In this document: piece by piece, positions 23,931 through 37,257 of the stretch
Layout of the letters: the number at the start of each line of letters is the position of its first letter
Position numbering within the stretch: the stretch's first letter is position 1
DNA from: Tetradesmus obliquus
Taxonomy: Eukaryota > Chlorophyta > Chlorophyceae > Sphaeropleales > Scenedesmaceae
Direction: 5' to 3'
Length of the DNA: 64,000 nucleotides
Assembly: GCA_030272155.1 (NCBI GenBank)
Contig: CP126203.1
Span: 868,001-932,000, forward strand
Notes under the pieces: generated by a model
Database searches by the model: none
What the model was told of the DNA's origin: nothing
The model's input: the letters and a program-made list of their open reading frames with translations, nothing else
Program-made: the position numbers and the translations under genes

Positions 23931-25888
23931 TTTGTGCTGCGGTGGCGAGCAAGTAGGAACCTGCCATCCCTGGTGATCATCACACAAAGTGGTAGCTAGG
24001 TTTTCGCGGCCAGAAGAGGCAAGGGCCCAGACTACCCAACTTCAAGCGCAAAAAACGCAAGGAAAAGAAGGGAGGATAGTTACCTCCAATGCATATGGCT
24101 GGGGCTGGGGGGACTTTGGGGAAAGGGGTGGCAGGGGTGCTGGATGTGGTGGGCAGCAGCAGCAGCAGCGGTGATGGGTGGATGCCTGCTAGCATGGCCT
24201 CATTGTTGGGACGGCTCTACATTGTGGTCATTTGGTATCATTTGATCTTGTGTTTAGCGGAAGCAGCGAGAGGAGCGTGCTGGAACCACGACAGCACAGC
24301 AGGGGGCAGTGGAGACGCCTGCTGCTCTGAAGACCCAGAGAACTCGCAGTTTTTTAAGGAGGAAGTCATATGATTTTAGATGGATTGCTGATGGCAGAGC
24401 TTGTCGTAGGGGAAGGGCGGGAGTCCCGTGACACTGTTACACGGTGTTAAGGCCCTGTCCTTTGCCCTCCGTTAATTCCGCTCCCTGCAAAGAGGGCGTA
24501 GACACTTTCAACTTTCAACTTTCAGCTAGGTTTTCGACTTTGGTGATGAGGTTGATGCTGGGGCATTATTTGAGCTGTAGTTTATGCTGTGTTGATGATC
24601 CAATAGAGATCTGCCCCGTGTTGACTATAGAACAGTGTTTTGGTTTGACCGACGTATGACCAAAGGGCATCAGGCCTGGTCGGATTCAGAGTGCTGCTGC
24701 CGGCTTTGCAGCTCCTTGTGTGTTTGAAGATAATGTTAATTGTGAAGAGAGAGCTGGTAGTTTTGGCTGACAGCATTGGTAGTTGTGGGGAGCTGCTGCG
24801 GCTTTGGTGGTTTGGTGATGATGCAAATAGGACAATTATAAGCATGGTAAAAGCATAATTGCGCACCTTGATGCATTTGGGGTTTCGAACCTTTCAGTGA
24901 AGCTGGAGGTGGTGCTGTGGTGGCAGTTTGTTTCAGCTTGGTTTGGAGAGCTAAAACAGGAGGCAGTGTTGTGCGCTGCCTGCCTGCCAGAGGAGGCTGT
25001 GCCTACAGGCATTGTTGTAGATTAACAGCTGCAGTCCTGATGGCACTGCTGCAGCCATGATGTAAATTTGTCACTGACACAAGATTCTGCAGCAGCATGC
25101 AGCCAGCATGGTGCATCCCTGCTTTTGAACTAGAAGATTTCACCCTTTCTGATGGTTTAATTTCCAACAGCAGCTGTCACCACTGTATGTGCTACGTAGC
25201 ATGCACGCTGCTGTGGCGTATATTGTGTTACAATTTCTAATCATGAAGACGAGGCGGGGCGAGCAGGCACCGTCCACACCCAGTGCAGCACTAGCTAAAC
25301 AAGATGCTGCAAAATCCCCTGCCTCCTGTAACCAAACAAAGCTCAATCACAGGCAGATACATCCTCGACACAGCTGTGTGCACAGCTTTTGAATGACACA
25401 GCACACTGTGCTGAGCATTGACACAGCCTTAGGCTGCCTGAGCTGAGCACCTGCTGCACTGCTGGCCTTTGCAAGTCACAAGCACTGGCTGCCTTGCGGC
25501 CCTTGCCCCCCATCAGCCTCTGTCTTGTTGGATCCTGCTTGATGTCCCACTCCTTCTGATGAGCTGAGTAAAAATAACATTTGACATAACGTTGACAACA
25601 TTGTTATATCTCACATCAGCAGCTGACCTTGATGCTTCCTTGACTCAAGGGTGTAAGCAACTTTGATGCTTCCATGACTTTCATGTTATACATTTTTAAC
25701 ACCCCAAGTGTCTGCCAATTCCAGGCCCCTGGCATCAGCTGCCTCTTCCAGTGCCCGCAAGTCGTCGAGCCGAATGGCAGGCCTTTGCATCTTGCAAACC
25801 ACCTTTAGACAAAGCAGCTGCACACAACAGTGTGTAAAATGAAAACTCTCCCTTTACAACAGTGTGTCATGCGCACCCACTCATCAGG
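23931..25888. other. Intergenic region with an echo of the acidic tail end
   Basis: At about 24534-24592 lies a copy of the last ~55 bases of the acidic tail, including its TAG and following bases (original about 23880-23945). Nothing else in this stretch is supported as a gene. Confidence 0.55.
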
Positions 25889-27269
<1,381 letters not shown>

Positions 27270-28293
27270 GTTGCTGCAGCCAGGTGGGGTGCCTCAAAGC
27301 TGCTTTGAAGCTGCTGCTGAACTGCACCGCAGAAGTACTGTACACGTTGCAGGATGGGCGCTTTGTCAGCGCATGGTGTTTTGCTTACGTAGATTGTTTC
27401 AGTTCGGCTGTGACTGTTTGTGCGAGCGGATCGATGAGCTTTTGCTGCTCAAGCAGAGGGACCAAAGCACGCTGCTGCTGCCACCGCAGTAGCTTGTCCG
27501 GTTACAGTCACTTCATATTTAAAACCAACACTTACCAAAAGTAATGGAGTGCGGTGCTCTTGGCATGCACAGCCAACGAGAGAAAGGTGCCCAAAGGACG
27601 TTGCGGAAGGTCACACGGGCAGGAAGGTCATCCTCTCTTATCACATATCGCCACGATTTGCATTACTCATTCTCGGTAGCAAAATCAAAGAATACTTAAG
27701 CTTGTTTGCCGTTTCAAACTGTGGTTCCAGCAGGTCGTGCAACCAACAGACTGTGGCAGCACTGCTGCTGTACAACACCCGTGAGACCAATTCTATCTGT
27801 TGGTGTGGTTTGCACTTAGAGCAAGCTGCCGGTGAGGTGGGGTGCCGTTGCGCACCGCAGTAAGACGTCTGGATGAAACATGAGAGATTTGGTGCTCAAG
27901 GGTGTGCAGTGTGTTTTACGGTGCTCACTCTCCTTTTCTGGTCTCAGACCTGTGTTCAACCTGTTGTGGCTCATACCATCCATCCAAGATGGTGCCAGGA
28001 CGCACATGTAATTATCGTCTCTCAAAATTCACTGTGGCAGCAGTGCTGCCCTGGTGGATATCAAAACGCAGGGCGAGATAACTCGCAAATGTGTGATGCG
28101 GTGGTGCCGTGAACATGCCTGCATCACAAACCCGCTTGCTCTTGCTTTCCAGACGCCAGCTGGCAGATGCAGACCTTGATGGTGAAACGAGGCTGCAAAT
28201 GCAAATAGTAAGTGCACCACCACCGGTTGCAGCAGCGATTACACCACCACCACCATGCTCTGGCCACGCAATGGTCTCTCTTGCCGCAAAACA
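27270..28293. other. Gap without a supported gene
   Basis: It lies between the Cys-rich gene and the stop of the large LRR/IQ gene. Frames here lack domains or splice pairs that I can defend. It may hold the 5' end of the Cys-rich gene and the 3' UTR of the large gene. Confidence 0.4.
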
Positions 28294-31200
28294 TCACAAA
28301 GCGCCAGCAATCCTGGGTGTGGGCCGCACACTGCCCCCATCCCCTGCCACGCCAGCAGCAGCCTTGTGCTGTGCTAGACCTGCAAGCAGATCCACACCGC
28401 TGCTGCCAGCGCCAATCGCCACACCATGTGAAACAGCTGCGCTTGCAGCTGCTGCACTGCCTTCCCCAGGTGCTCCACGACCCTGCTGCTGCTGTTGCTG
28501 CTGCTGCTGCTGGCTGTCAGGCAGCCCCTCCTGCTGATCAAGCGCACCAGACATGTAGCCAGACAATGTTGAAGGCGTGGCAATCCAGCTACTGCCAGCC
28601 GTGATTGTTGTAGCACTCGTAGCACTTGCCAGCCCAGCACTGAACCGCCCATCGCTGTAGCTGCAGCCAGACAGCAGCAGGCTGTAGCTGCTGCTGCAGC
28701 TGATGAAGCTACTGCTGCCGCTTGGTCCAGATGAGAAAAATGATGAAGGCGTCTCATCCCCTGCAAATGCACTACCACCCTGGGCACAGCCCCCAGGCCC
28801 CACCCCGGCAGCAGCAGCAGCAGCGGCGGCTGCAGCTGCAGCTGCAGCTGCAGCTGCAGCTGCAGCTGCAGCAGAGTTGGCTGTGAGTGGCCTGCTGCTG
28901 CTGGTGCTGCTGCTGCTGGCAGCGGCCCCAGCAGCTGAGCTGGGGAAGCCTTTCTTGGCTGCCAGCTTGCGCCAGGCCCGCTGGATGCGCTTGACAGCAC
29001 CAACCATGGCATGCAACTCCTGCAAGAAATCAGCAGCAGCAGCAGACAGAAAAGCAGTGATTATGAGGACATGCAGCGGGGGCTGCAGCACAGCTGCGTG
29101 TGAGCGGCCTGCTGCTGCTGCCGCCACCACACCAAACAAGCGCACACACCTGCTCCCAGGTCCGCACAAAGTCAAACTCCAGCAGCCTGTGCTTTGACTC
29201 CATGGACAGCCACAGCTTGTCATCCTCGGGGTCTGCAACAGGCTTGCCCTCAGCAGTGAAGTTCTCCAGCAAGTTGCTACCGCTTTGCTACCAGCAACCC
29301 TCACACCTCAGCCAAAGCCAGCCTGCCACAAACTGTGCTATACAACAATAGCAGCAGCACCGCACTGCACCGCCACCCCGCACCTGCTCCCACGTGCGCA
29401 CGAAATCAAACTCCAGCAGCCTATGCTTTGACTCCATGGACAGCCATAGCTTGTCATCCTCGGGGTCTGCCACTGGCTTGCCCTCAGCAGTGAAGTTCTC
29501 CAGCTGCCGCACACGCACGCCGGTTGCAGCACGCTCCGCAAGCGACTTGCGCACTGCCACCTGCGGCAGCACAACAGAAGTTCAACATGAAAAGCAGACT
29601 GAAAAACCTCTGCAGTAAAGTTGTCGAGCCGCCGCACACGCACGCTGGTCGCAGCGCGCTCAGCCAGCGACTTGCGCACTGCCACCTGCGGCAGCAAAGC
29701 AGCGGGTCAGCGAAACAGCACATGGGTTGCCCTCAGCAGTGAAGTTCTCCAGCTGCCGCACACGCACGCCTGTCGCCGCGCGCTCCGCCAACGACTTGCG
29801 CACCGCTACCTGCGGCAGCATGGGTTGAGCAGCAGCAGTTAAGCAAGGCAGCAGCTCTAGTTCAGAAGGTATGCCAATTTCCAAACATGCGGCAGTGAAG
29901 TTTTCCAGCTGCCGCACACGCACGCCAGTTGCAGCACGCTCTGCCAGCGACTTGCGCACTGCCATCTGCGGCACCACAGCAGTGTACGCAGCAATATGAG
30001 CGCAGCATTTGAAATGGGAACAGCCGATTGTCGACCCTGTGCTGTGAGGTTCTCCAGCTGCCGCACACGCACGCCTGTCGCCGCGCGCTCCGCCAGCGAC
30101 TTGCGCACTGCCACCTGCGGCAGCAAAGCAGTGTTTGCAGTTCAGGCAGCCATTTTGAGAGCAGCAGATGAATGGGAGCAGCACATTGTTGAGCCTCTGC
30201 TGTGAGGTTCTCTAGCTGCCGCACACGCACACCGGTTGCAGCACGCTCCGCCAGCGACTTGCGCACCGCGACCTGCTGCAGCATAGGTTAAGCAGTATGG
30301 GTTGCACATGTGCGTCAGCAGCTGCATCCGGCATGCCACGTCTGATACGCTGCTGCTGAGGTCACACCTCACAACGAGGCTTGACAAAACCATTCTGTGG
30401 ACCGACTGACATGTGGATCCTGGCAGCAACTCGGATGGTGTGAGCCTTGCCCATGTGAACCAGTGCAATCAGTTTGAAGAGAGAGGAACATACCATGTGT
30501 TCACCCTGTTGTGGCTCATACCTGGCTGCAGGTACCAGTCACAACAGAGTGAACACATGATCTAAGACCAGAAAAGGGAGTGAACACATTGGAACACTAT
30601 GCACATTCTTGCACTTGTTTGAGCCAGCACAACTAGGTGCAGCGCGTGTGTCAGCTCCCAGCCTGAATTGCAGCGTGTCAAAGAACGCACCAACAGGAGA
30701 AGAACGTCCCAACATGCTTTCTGACATCAAAAGCCAACAGTTGATACCACCGGCCCTGCCTCACCTTCACCACCTCTCGTGCCACATCACGCTGCACAGG
30801 ATGCGTCAGGTCCAGCCGGATGTGCGGCTAGACAGCAACAAAGCCCAAAAAACATCGTAGCGTGTAAACCAACCGGCCCTGCCTCACCTTGACCACCTCG
30901 CGTGCCACTTCACGCTGCTCCGGGTGCGTCCAGCCTGAAGTGCAGCCTCTCTACCACCCCTGGCCCTGACTCATGCATCAGTCTGTAGCAAAGCCAACTC
31001 CCCACAAACCTTGACCACTTCTCGCGCCACGTCGAGCTGCTCCGGATGTGTCAGGTCCAGCCTGAAGTGCAGCCCGTCAGGCCACGCCAGCGTGGCCCAT
31101 AACGGACAAGCCAAACCCACTGGCCGCGCCTTCCCTCAAAAGTCCCCAAAACTTGTATAAAAACCCGGACAACTGCTGGCCGCGCCGCACCTTCACAAAT

Positions 31201-31676
31201 TCTCTAGCCACGTCGCGCTGCTCGGGGTGTGTCAGGTCCAGCCTGAAGTGCAGCCCATCCGGCCGTGCCAGCGTGGCCCACAACAAACAAGCCAAACCCA
31301 CTGGCCGCACCTTCCCTCAAAAGTCCCCAAAACCTCTATAAAAACCCGGACAACTGCTGGCCGCGCCGCACCTTCACAACTTCTCTAGCCACGTCGCGCT
31401 GCTCGGGGTGTGTCAGGTCCAGCCTGAAGTGCAGCCCGTCAGGCCGTGCTAGTGTGGCCCACACGTGGTACGCGCCCAGGGACCCCATCAGACCCAGCTG
31501 CTCCGCCCCAGATAGCGCCTCAAAGACCTGCAGCAGCAGACGCAGCAGCAAAGGGATGTTAGCAGGTCAGCAGCAGGTTCAACAAGCATGTCAAGCGTGG
31601 CCCACACGTGGTAGGCACCCAGGGACCCCATCAGGCCCAGCTGCTCAGCACCAGACAGCGCCTCAAACACCTGCAG

Positions 31677-31716
<40 letters not shown>

Positions 31717-31839
31717 GAATGTGTGTAACCAGGTCAGCAGCAGGTGCAAAAAGCATGTCAAGCGTGGCCCACACGTGGTAGGCACCCAGGGACCCCATCA
31801 GACCCAGCTGCTCAGCGCCAAAAGGTGCCTCAAACACCT

Positions 31840-31874
<35 letters not shown>

Positions 31875-32282
31875 GGGATGTTAGCAGGTCAGCAGCAGGG
31901 TCCGAAAGCATGTCAGCGTGGCCCACACGTGGTAGGCGCCCAGGGACGCCATCAGGCCCAGCTGCTCAGCGCCAGACAGTGCCTCAAACACCTGCAGCAC
32001 ACAGGTGCCGCAGCAGTGCATGAGCGGGTGTGTGAGCAGCACCAGCATGGGAGCCAATAAAAAGTGACCCCGTCAGGCCCAGCTGCTGCCGTACACTTCT
32101 TGCAACAGGCTTGCAGATGCAAAATGTGGTGCTGTGAGCTGGAGATGGCTTGTGCATTGCGACCTACCACTGCCGTTGTTGCTGCTGTCACTGCTGCTGC
32201 TGCTGTCATGCATGTTCACTCACCTCAATCAACCTGTGCCTGTCGGCCACCTTGGCCCACAGCGCCACCACTGCCACGACCA

Positions 32283-32315
<33 letters not shown>

Positions 32316-35300
32316 CTGCTGCTGCTGCTGCCACTGACACATCTCACCTCTATCAACCTGTGCCTATCCGCCACCTTGGCCCACAGCGCCACCATCGCCA
32401 CGACCACTGCTGCTGCTGCTGCTGCTGCTGCCGCCCCTCACCTCAATGAGCCTGTGCCTATCCGCCACCTTGGCCCACAGCGCCACCACTGCCGCGCAGC
32501 GCTGGCCCTGGCCCTGAGCCGCCAGCACGCTGAGGATGGCAATCAGCTGGCTGCACGTGATGGCAGGCACCTGCAAGCAGCAATACAAGTACATACAGCG
32601 CAGCACTTGGTGCATAGAATGACAATGGCTGTAGCAGCTGCAGCCAGCACGCTGAGGATGGAGATGAGCTGGCTGCACGTGATGGCAGGCACCAGCAGCA
32701 TCAGTTACATCGTGACAGTAACAACAGTGTGCAGCATGTGATGGCCAGCATTTGCATCCAACAGTTACATCGTGACAGTGGCAACAGTGTGGAGCAGTTG
32801 CACAACTTCTAGCGGTTGTAGATGCGCGGCCAGCACGCTGAGGATGGAGATGAGCTGGCTGCACGTGATGGCAGGCACCTGCAGCATCAGTTACATCGTG
32901 ACAGTGGCAGCAGTGTACAGCAGTTATACAACTTGGCGGTTGTGGATGCGCAGCCAGCACGCTGAGGATGGAGATCAGCTGGCTACGCGTGATGGAAGGC
33001 ACCATGGCAGACAAACAAGGAACACAGCCAGTGCTTTAACACCGTGCACACTAACTTCAGTTCAAAGCAGCTGCAGCCAGCACGCTGAGGATGGCAATCA
33101 GCTGGCTGCACGTGATGGCCGGCACCTGCAGTTCAACAAGTAACACAGGCAGTGCAAACTAAGTTGAGTTTAAAGCAGCTGCAGCCAGCACGCTGAGGAT
33201 GGCGATCAGCTGGCTGCCTGTGATGGCCGGCACCTGCAGACTAACAAACAGAGACCCCGTGCGGCCACACATTGGGCCTTGCCTTGAAGGACGTAATCAT
33301 GGCGGCAGCAGCAGCGGCTGAACTCCACTGAATGACACGATCCAAACGTATGCGCAGCACAATGAACCCACACATTCCGCCACAAACAATTTGGGAGCCA
33401 CAGCAACAAAAAAAATGGCCATGTGCTCAGCTAACAGCATGCACTGCATGTCAGTTGCTGCAGCTGCATCTGCTTCTTCAGGTACACTGATCAGGCATGC
33501 AGCATGATTGCCAGAGAGCAAGATGGGAAGACTTGCGTGGGCGGTTGCCAGTAGGCACCAACCTGTGCTGCAAAGCGCCGAATGGCCAGCAGCTGCTGGC
33601 TGCTCCGGTTGACGGCCGCAGTCGTCACTGATGCTCCCACCTGCAGCAGCAGCAGCAGCAGAAGGTCATGTTGTGTTTGTTTGTGTCACATATCAGCTGC
33701 AACGTAACTGGATACGTCCTGCTGTGCTGCCCTCCGCCGCAGAGTGCGTCACACTGGCATGTCCGCTGAAGTAGTAACATAGTCTTTGAAACATACTGCG
33801 ACGTCCTTACTACACATCAAATGCATCATAACATGCCTGCTATACTGTATATGCGATAAATTGCGAGGACATATATATTGCGAGCCAATCGCACCTCTTT
33901 CAGCACCTCTGCAACAGCAGGGGCCAGCAGGGGCTCCAGCCGCGCCCGCAGCTCAGGCGGCAGCAGCGCAGGCTGCTGCGCAACATCGCTGACACACCTG
34001 CAGCATCAGCAGTGAAACGAAGCCCAACGTGAGCGGGACAGGCCTGAAGCAGCAAGCGTGCGCAGGTTGCAGCCGCATTATAGTTGATGCAAGCAAGCCT
34101 GCAGCACTGCCAGCAGCCAATGTGTCTTGTGCAGCTGCTTGTGCATCAGTGATAGACCAAAGCAGGGACAGTCCTGCCGGTTGTACAGAGTGAAGTCACG
34201 AATCTCAACCAGCAGCACAGAAAGCAGCTCACCTGACAGCCACCACAGGTGATAAGCAGCCCAGCAGTGCAGCCACAGCCTCCTCCCCTCGAGGCAGCCC
34301 AGCCAGCAGCTGCAGCACAGCAGCAGCATGCCGCTCCCCCATGCATGCATACACAGCAGCCACCTGCTGCGGTGCAGCAGCAGCCAGCAGCCGCGCAAGC
34401 AGCTCCTCATCTGTCACCCCGTGACTGCCACTTGCTGCTGCTGCTGCTGCTGCTGCTGTGGTTGATGTGCCGCCAGAGGTGCTGCTGCTGCTGGTGCCAG
34501 GCGGAGCACCAGAGCCGCCATTCGTGCTGCCGCCTGCTGTTTGGGGACTCTTTGGTGGCGCCTTGCTGCGAGTGGTGCGCCGGCTGCTGCCAGCTGCAGC
34601 ATCTGCAGCTGCTACGGTTGCACTCACTGGCCTGCTGCTGCTGCTGCTGGCACCTTTAGTAGGCATTGCACTGTTGGGCCTACTGAGCTTGCTGACACCA
34701 CTGTTGCCTGGAACGCCGGCGTGCAAGGCCCTGCCTGCTGCTTTGCCCCCTGTGTTCACCGCATCGCGTGTGCCTCTCCTGTTGCTGCCTGCCTGCCCTG
34801 CCCCCTGCGCTGCAGATCCACCTGCTGCACCAAAGCTGCCAGTTGACAGTCCCGATCCTGCTGCTGTGTTAGCACTGCACAGCTGGTGCTGGTACTTGAG
34901 CAGTAAGGCAGAGGGGTCGAGGCATGAGGCTTCCCACCATGCTGCTCCCTGACCTGGCAGCTGCAGCAGCTCTAGATCTGCTGCTGCAGCAGCAGCCGCA
35001 GCAGACTCTGCTGCTGCTGCAGCAGCAGCAGCAGCAGCGCTGCCGCTGGCTGAGTAGCTGGCGGCAGCTGCAGCCCCAGGAGCTGTTGCCGCTGCTGATG
35101 GCTTGTGAGCCAGAGCAGCAGTGCCTGATGCCACAGCGCCTTTGAGCTTCCTGCAAGCCACATAACCAACCAGCACGAGGCGTTTCACAACAATAAACAC
35201 AGCTTCAAATTAAACGAGGCTGTTGCATTACTTGGGCAATCGTCCTGCGTGATGCAGCTGACATATGGTGCACTATGCGGCTCACAAGCTGCAGAGGAGC

Positions 35301-37190
35301 GTGCCGCCGTGCAAAATTTTTGGCTCACCTTTGCTGCAGCCGCGCCTTTGCTGCGGCTTCTTGCTCCGCTTGCTGTGAGGCCCGCACGCCACCCGGCAGG
35401 AACTCCTGGCGCAGAGCAAGCAGGCGCCTGCAGCAGGCAGCACGTATATCGATACCTTGACCCGGGTCACTCACTGAATGTTGCCTGAAAATTGCTTCGG
35501 CTATGACGAGCAGAGGTGATGCAGCCAAATGATCAAGCATATGTCTTATATTTATTGTGACTTTTTGACCATCCCAACGTGCTGCGCAATGTCACCTGGA
35601 TGTACAACATGAGCCATGTTTCGACATATAAACCAGCCAGCCTCGTCAGCCATGATGGCTCACCTGCAGTAGTGGCTGTGTGCCTGCCGCAACTCAGCCA
35701 GCAGCAGTTGCAGCTGGTCAGAGCTGGCCACTGCACTGCCTCCCTCCGGCACCTGGCGCAGCACAGACAGCATACCAGCGCAAGCAAGTTTTAGTGCACA
35801 CGAGACAAAGGGACCCCCTCAAAAGGCGCACGGTTGCAAAGGCATGGGTGGGGATTGCCCGTCTGTCAGGGGTGCTGATGCAACAGCCAAACGGACTGAT
35901 GAGCGCCTGCCTGCCCAGCATATCAGCACTGCATGCCTAAGCCTCACCTGGTAGCCGACATAATCTAGCTTGAGGCTGCCGGTGGGCGGCACCGCGTAGC
36001 CCTGCAGCTGCCTGTCTAGTACACAACCAAACATAAGATTGAAAGCCTCGACCCTCACCTGGTAGCTGACGTAGTCAAGCCTGAGGCTGCCTAGTTTTGT
36101 TGAGGCAGCTGATACAGCAAACTGACAAATAAATTTGTTGATAATGCAGGGTTCGTTTGGCCTGGATCTCTTAGCTAACTTGTCAGATTATGTTGTCTCC
36201 TGCAGCTCTCCACTAGAAAAATCAGTACATCTCACCTGGTAGCTCACATAATCCAGCTTGAGGCTGCCGGTGGGCGGCACCGCGTAGCCCTGCAGCTGCG
36301 CGTGTGTCATACAACACCAAATACAGGATAACGTGAATGTTCCTTTCACCTGATAGCTGACATAATCCAGCTTCAAACTGCCTGTGGGCGGCACCGCGTA
36401 GCCCTGCAGCTGTGCCACTGCAGCATCGCGCAGGCCCACGCCATTCAGGCACGCATTGCGCCAGCTCAGGTAGTACCTGCAAGCACACAAGCACACCAGC
36501 ACACGCAGCACAGATGATTGACTTGAGTTATGGTTTGACTTGTGATGAGTCGTAAACCAAATGTGCACGCAGCTGAGTTTACGCGCAGGGTGCTGCAGCA
36601 GCAGTCACACAAGTGCACCTTGCATAGCCGCTGCTTGCACAGCCAGACACTCAAGACCTTAGCCGAGCCGATGCGAGATAAGGATTTGCTGATGAAACAA
36701 TCAGATGTCATGATAACACGTACTTGCATTCGGAGGTGGCAATGTCTTGGAGCGCTGCCACCTGCAGCCGCTGCGCCACAGCGCGGTGCACAGACCAGTT
36801 GAGGTTCAGGGCATAGGACCCCGTGAGGTTCTGGCGATCCAGCGCCATCAGCTGCGGCCCAAGCCTGCAGGCACATCAACAGATTTTAAAGAAAAAAATT
36901 CTAGTCCACTGAGTCAATCACGTGGCCACTTCCAAGCAGTGCAGCGAATGATGCCTGCTGACTGTGTGTTGGCAAAAAGGGCAGCAAACAGGACTCCGCG
37001 GCATCTTGTTTGTTTCCGTACCCACAGCTGCTGTAAATGCACTGGCTGCCACTCACATCTCCTTGAAGTGCTGCTGCTGCAACGGCTTGAGTGCCGCGGG
37101 CAGCACCTGCTGCCAGAAGGCCATGGGCTGCACCAGCCGCACCCACATCAGCCCCGCAGCAGCAAGCTTCTCCTCCTGGCCCAGCTCCCT

Positions 37191-37257
<67 letters not shown>

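Noticed and set aside
29150-33240. A CRISPR-like array or mobile element
   Set aside because: The repeats encode exon edges of the host gene, have unequal spacing, and show no integrase, terminal repeat or cas gene.
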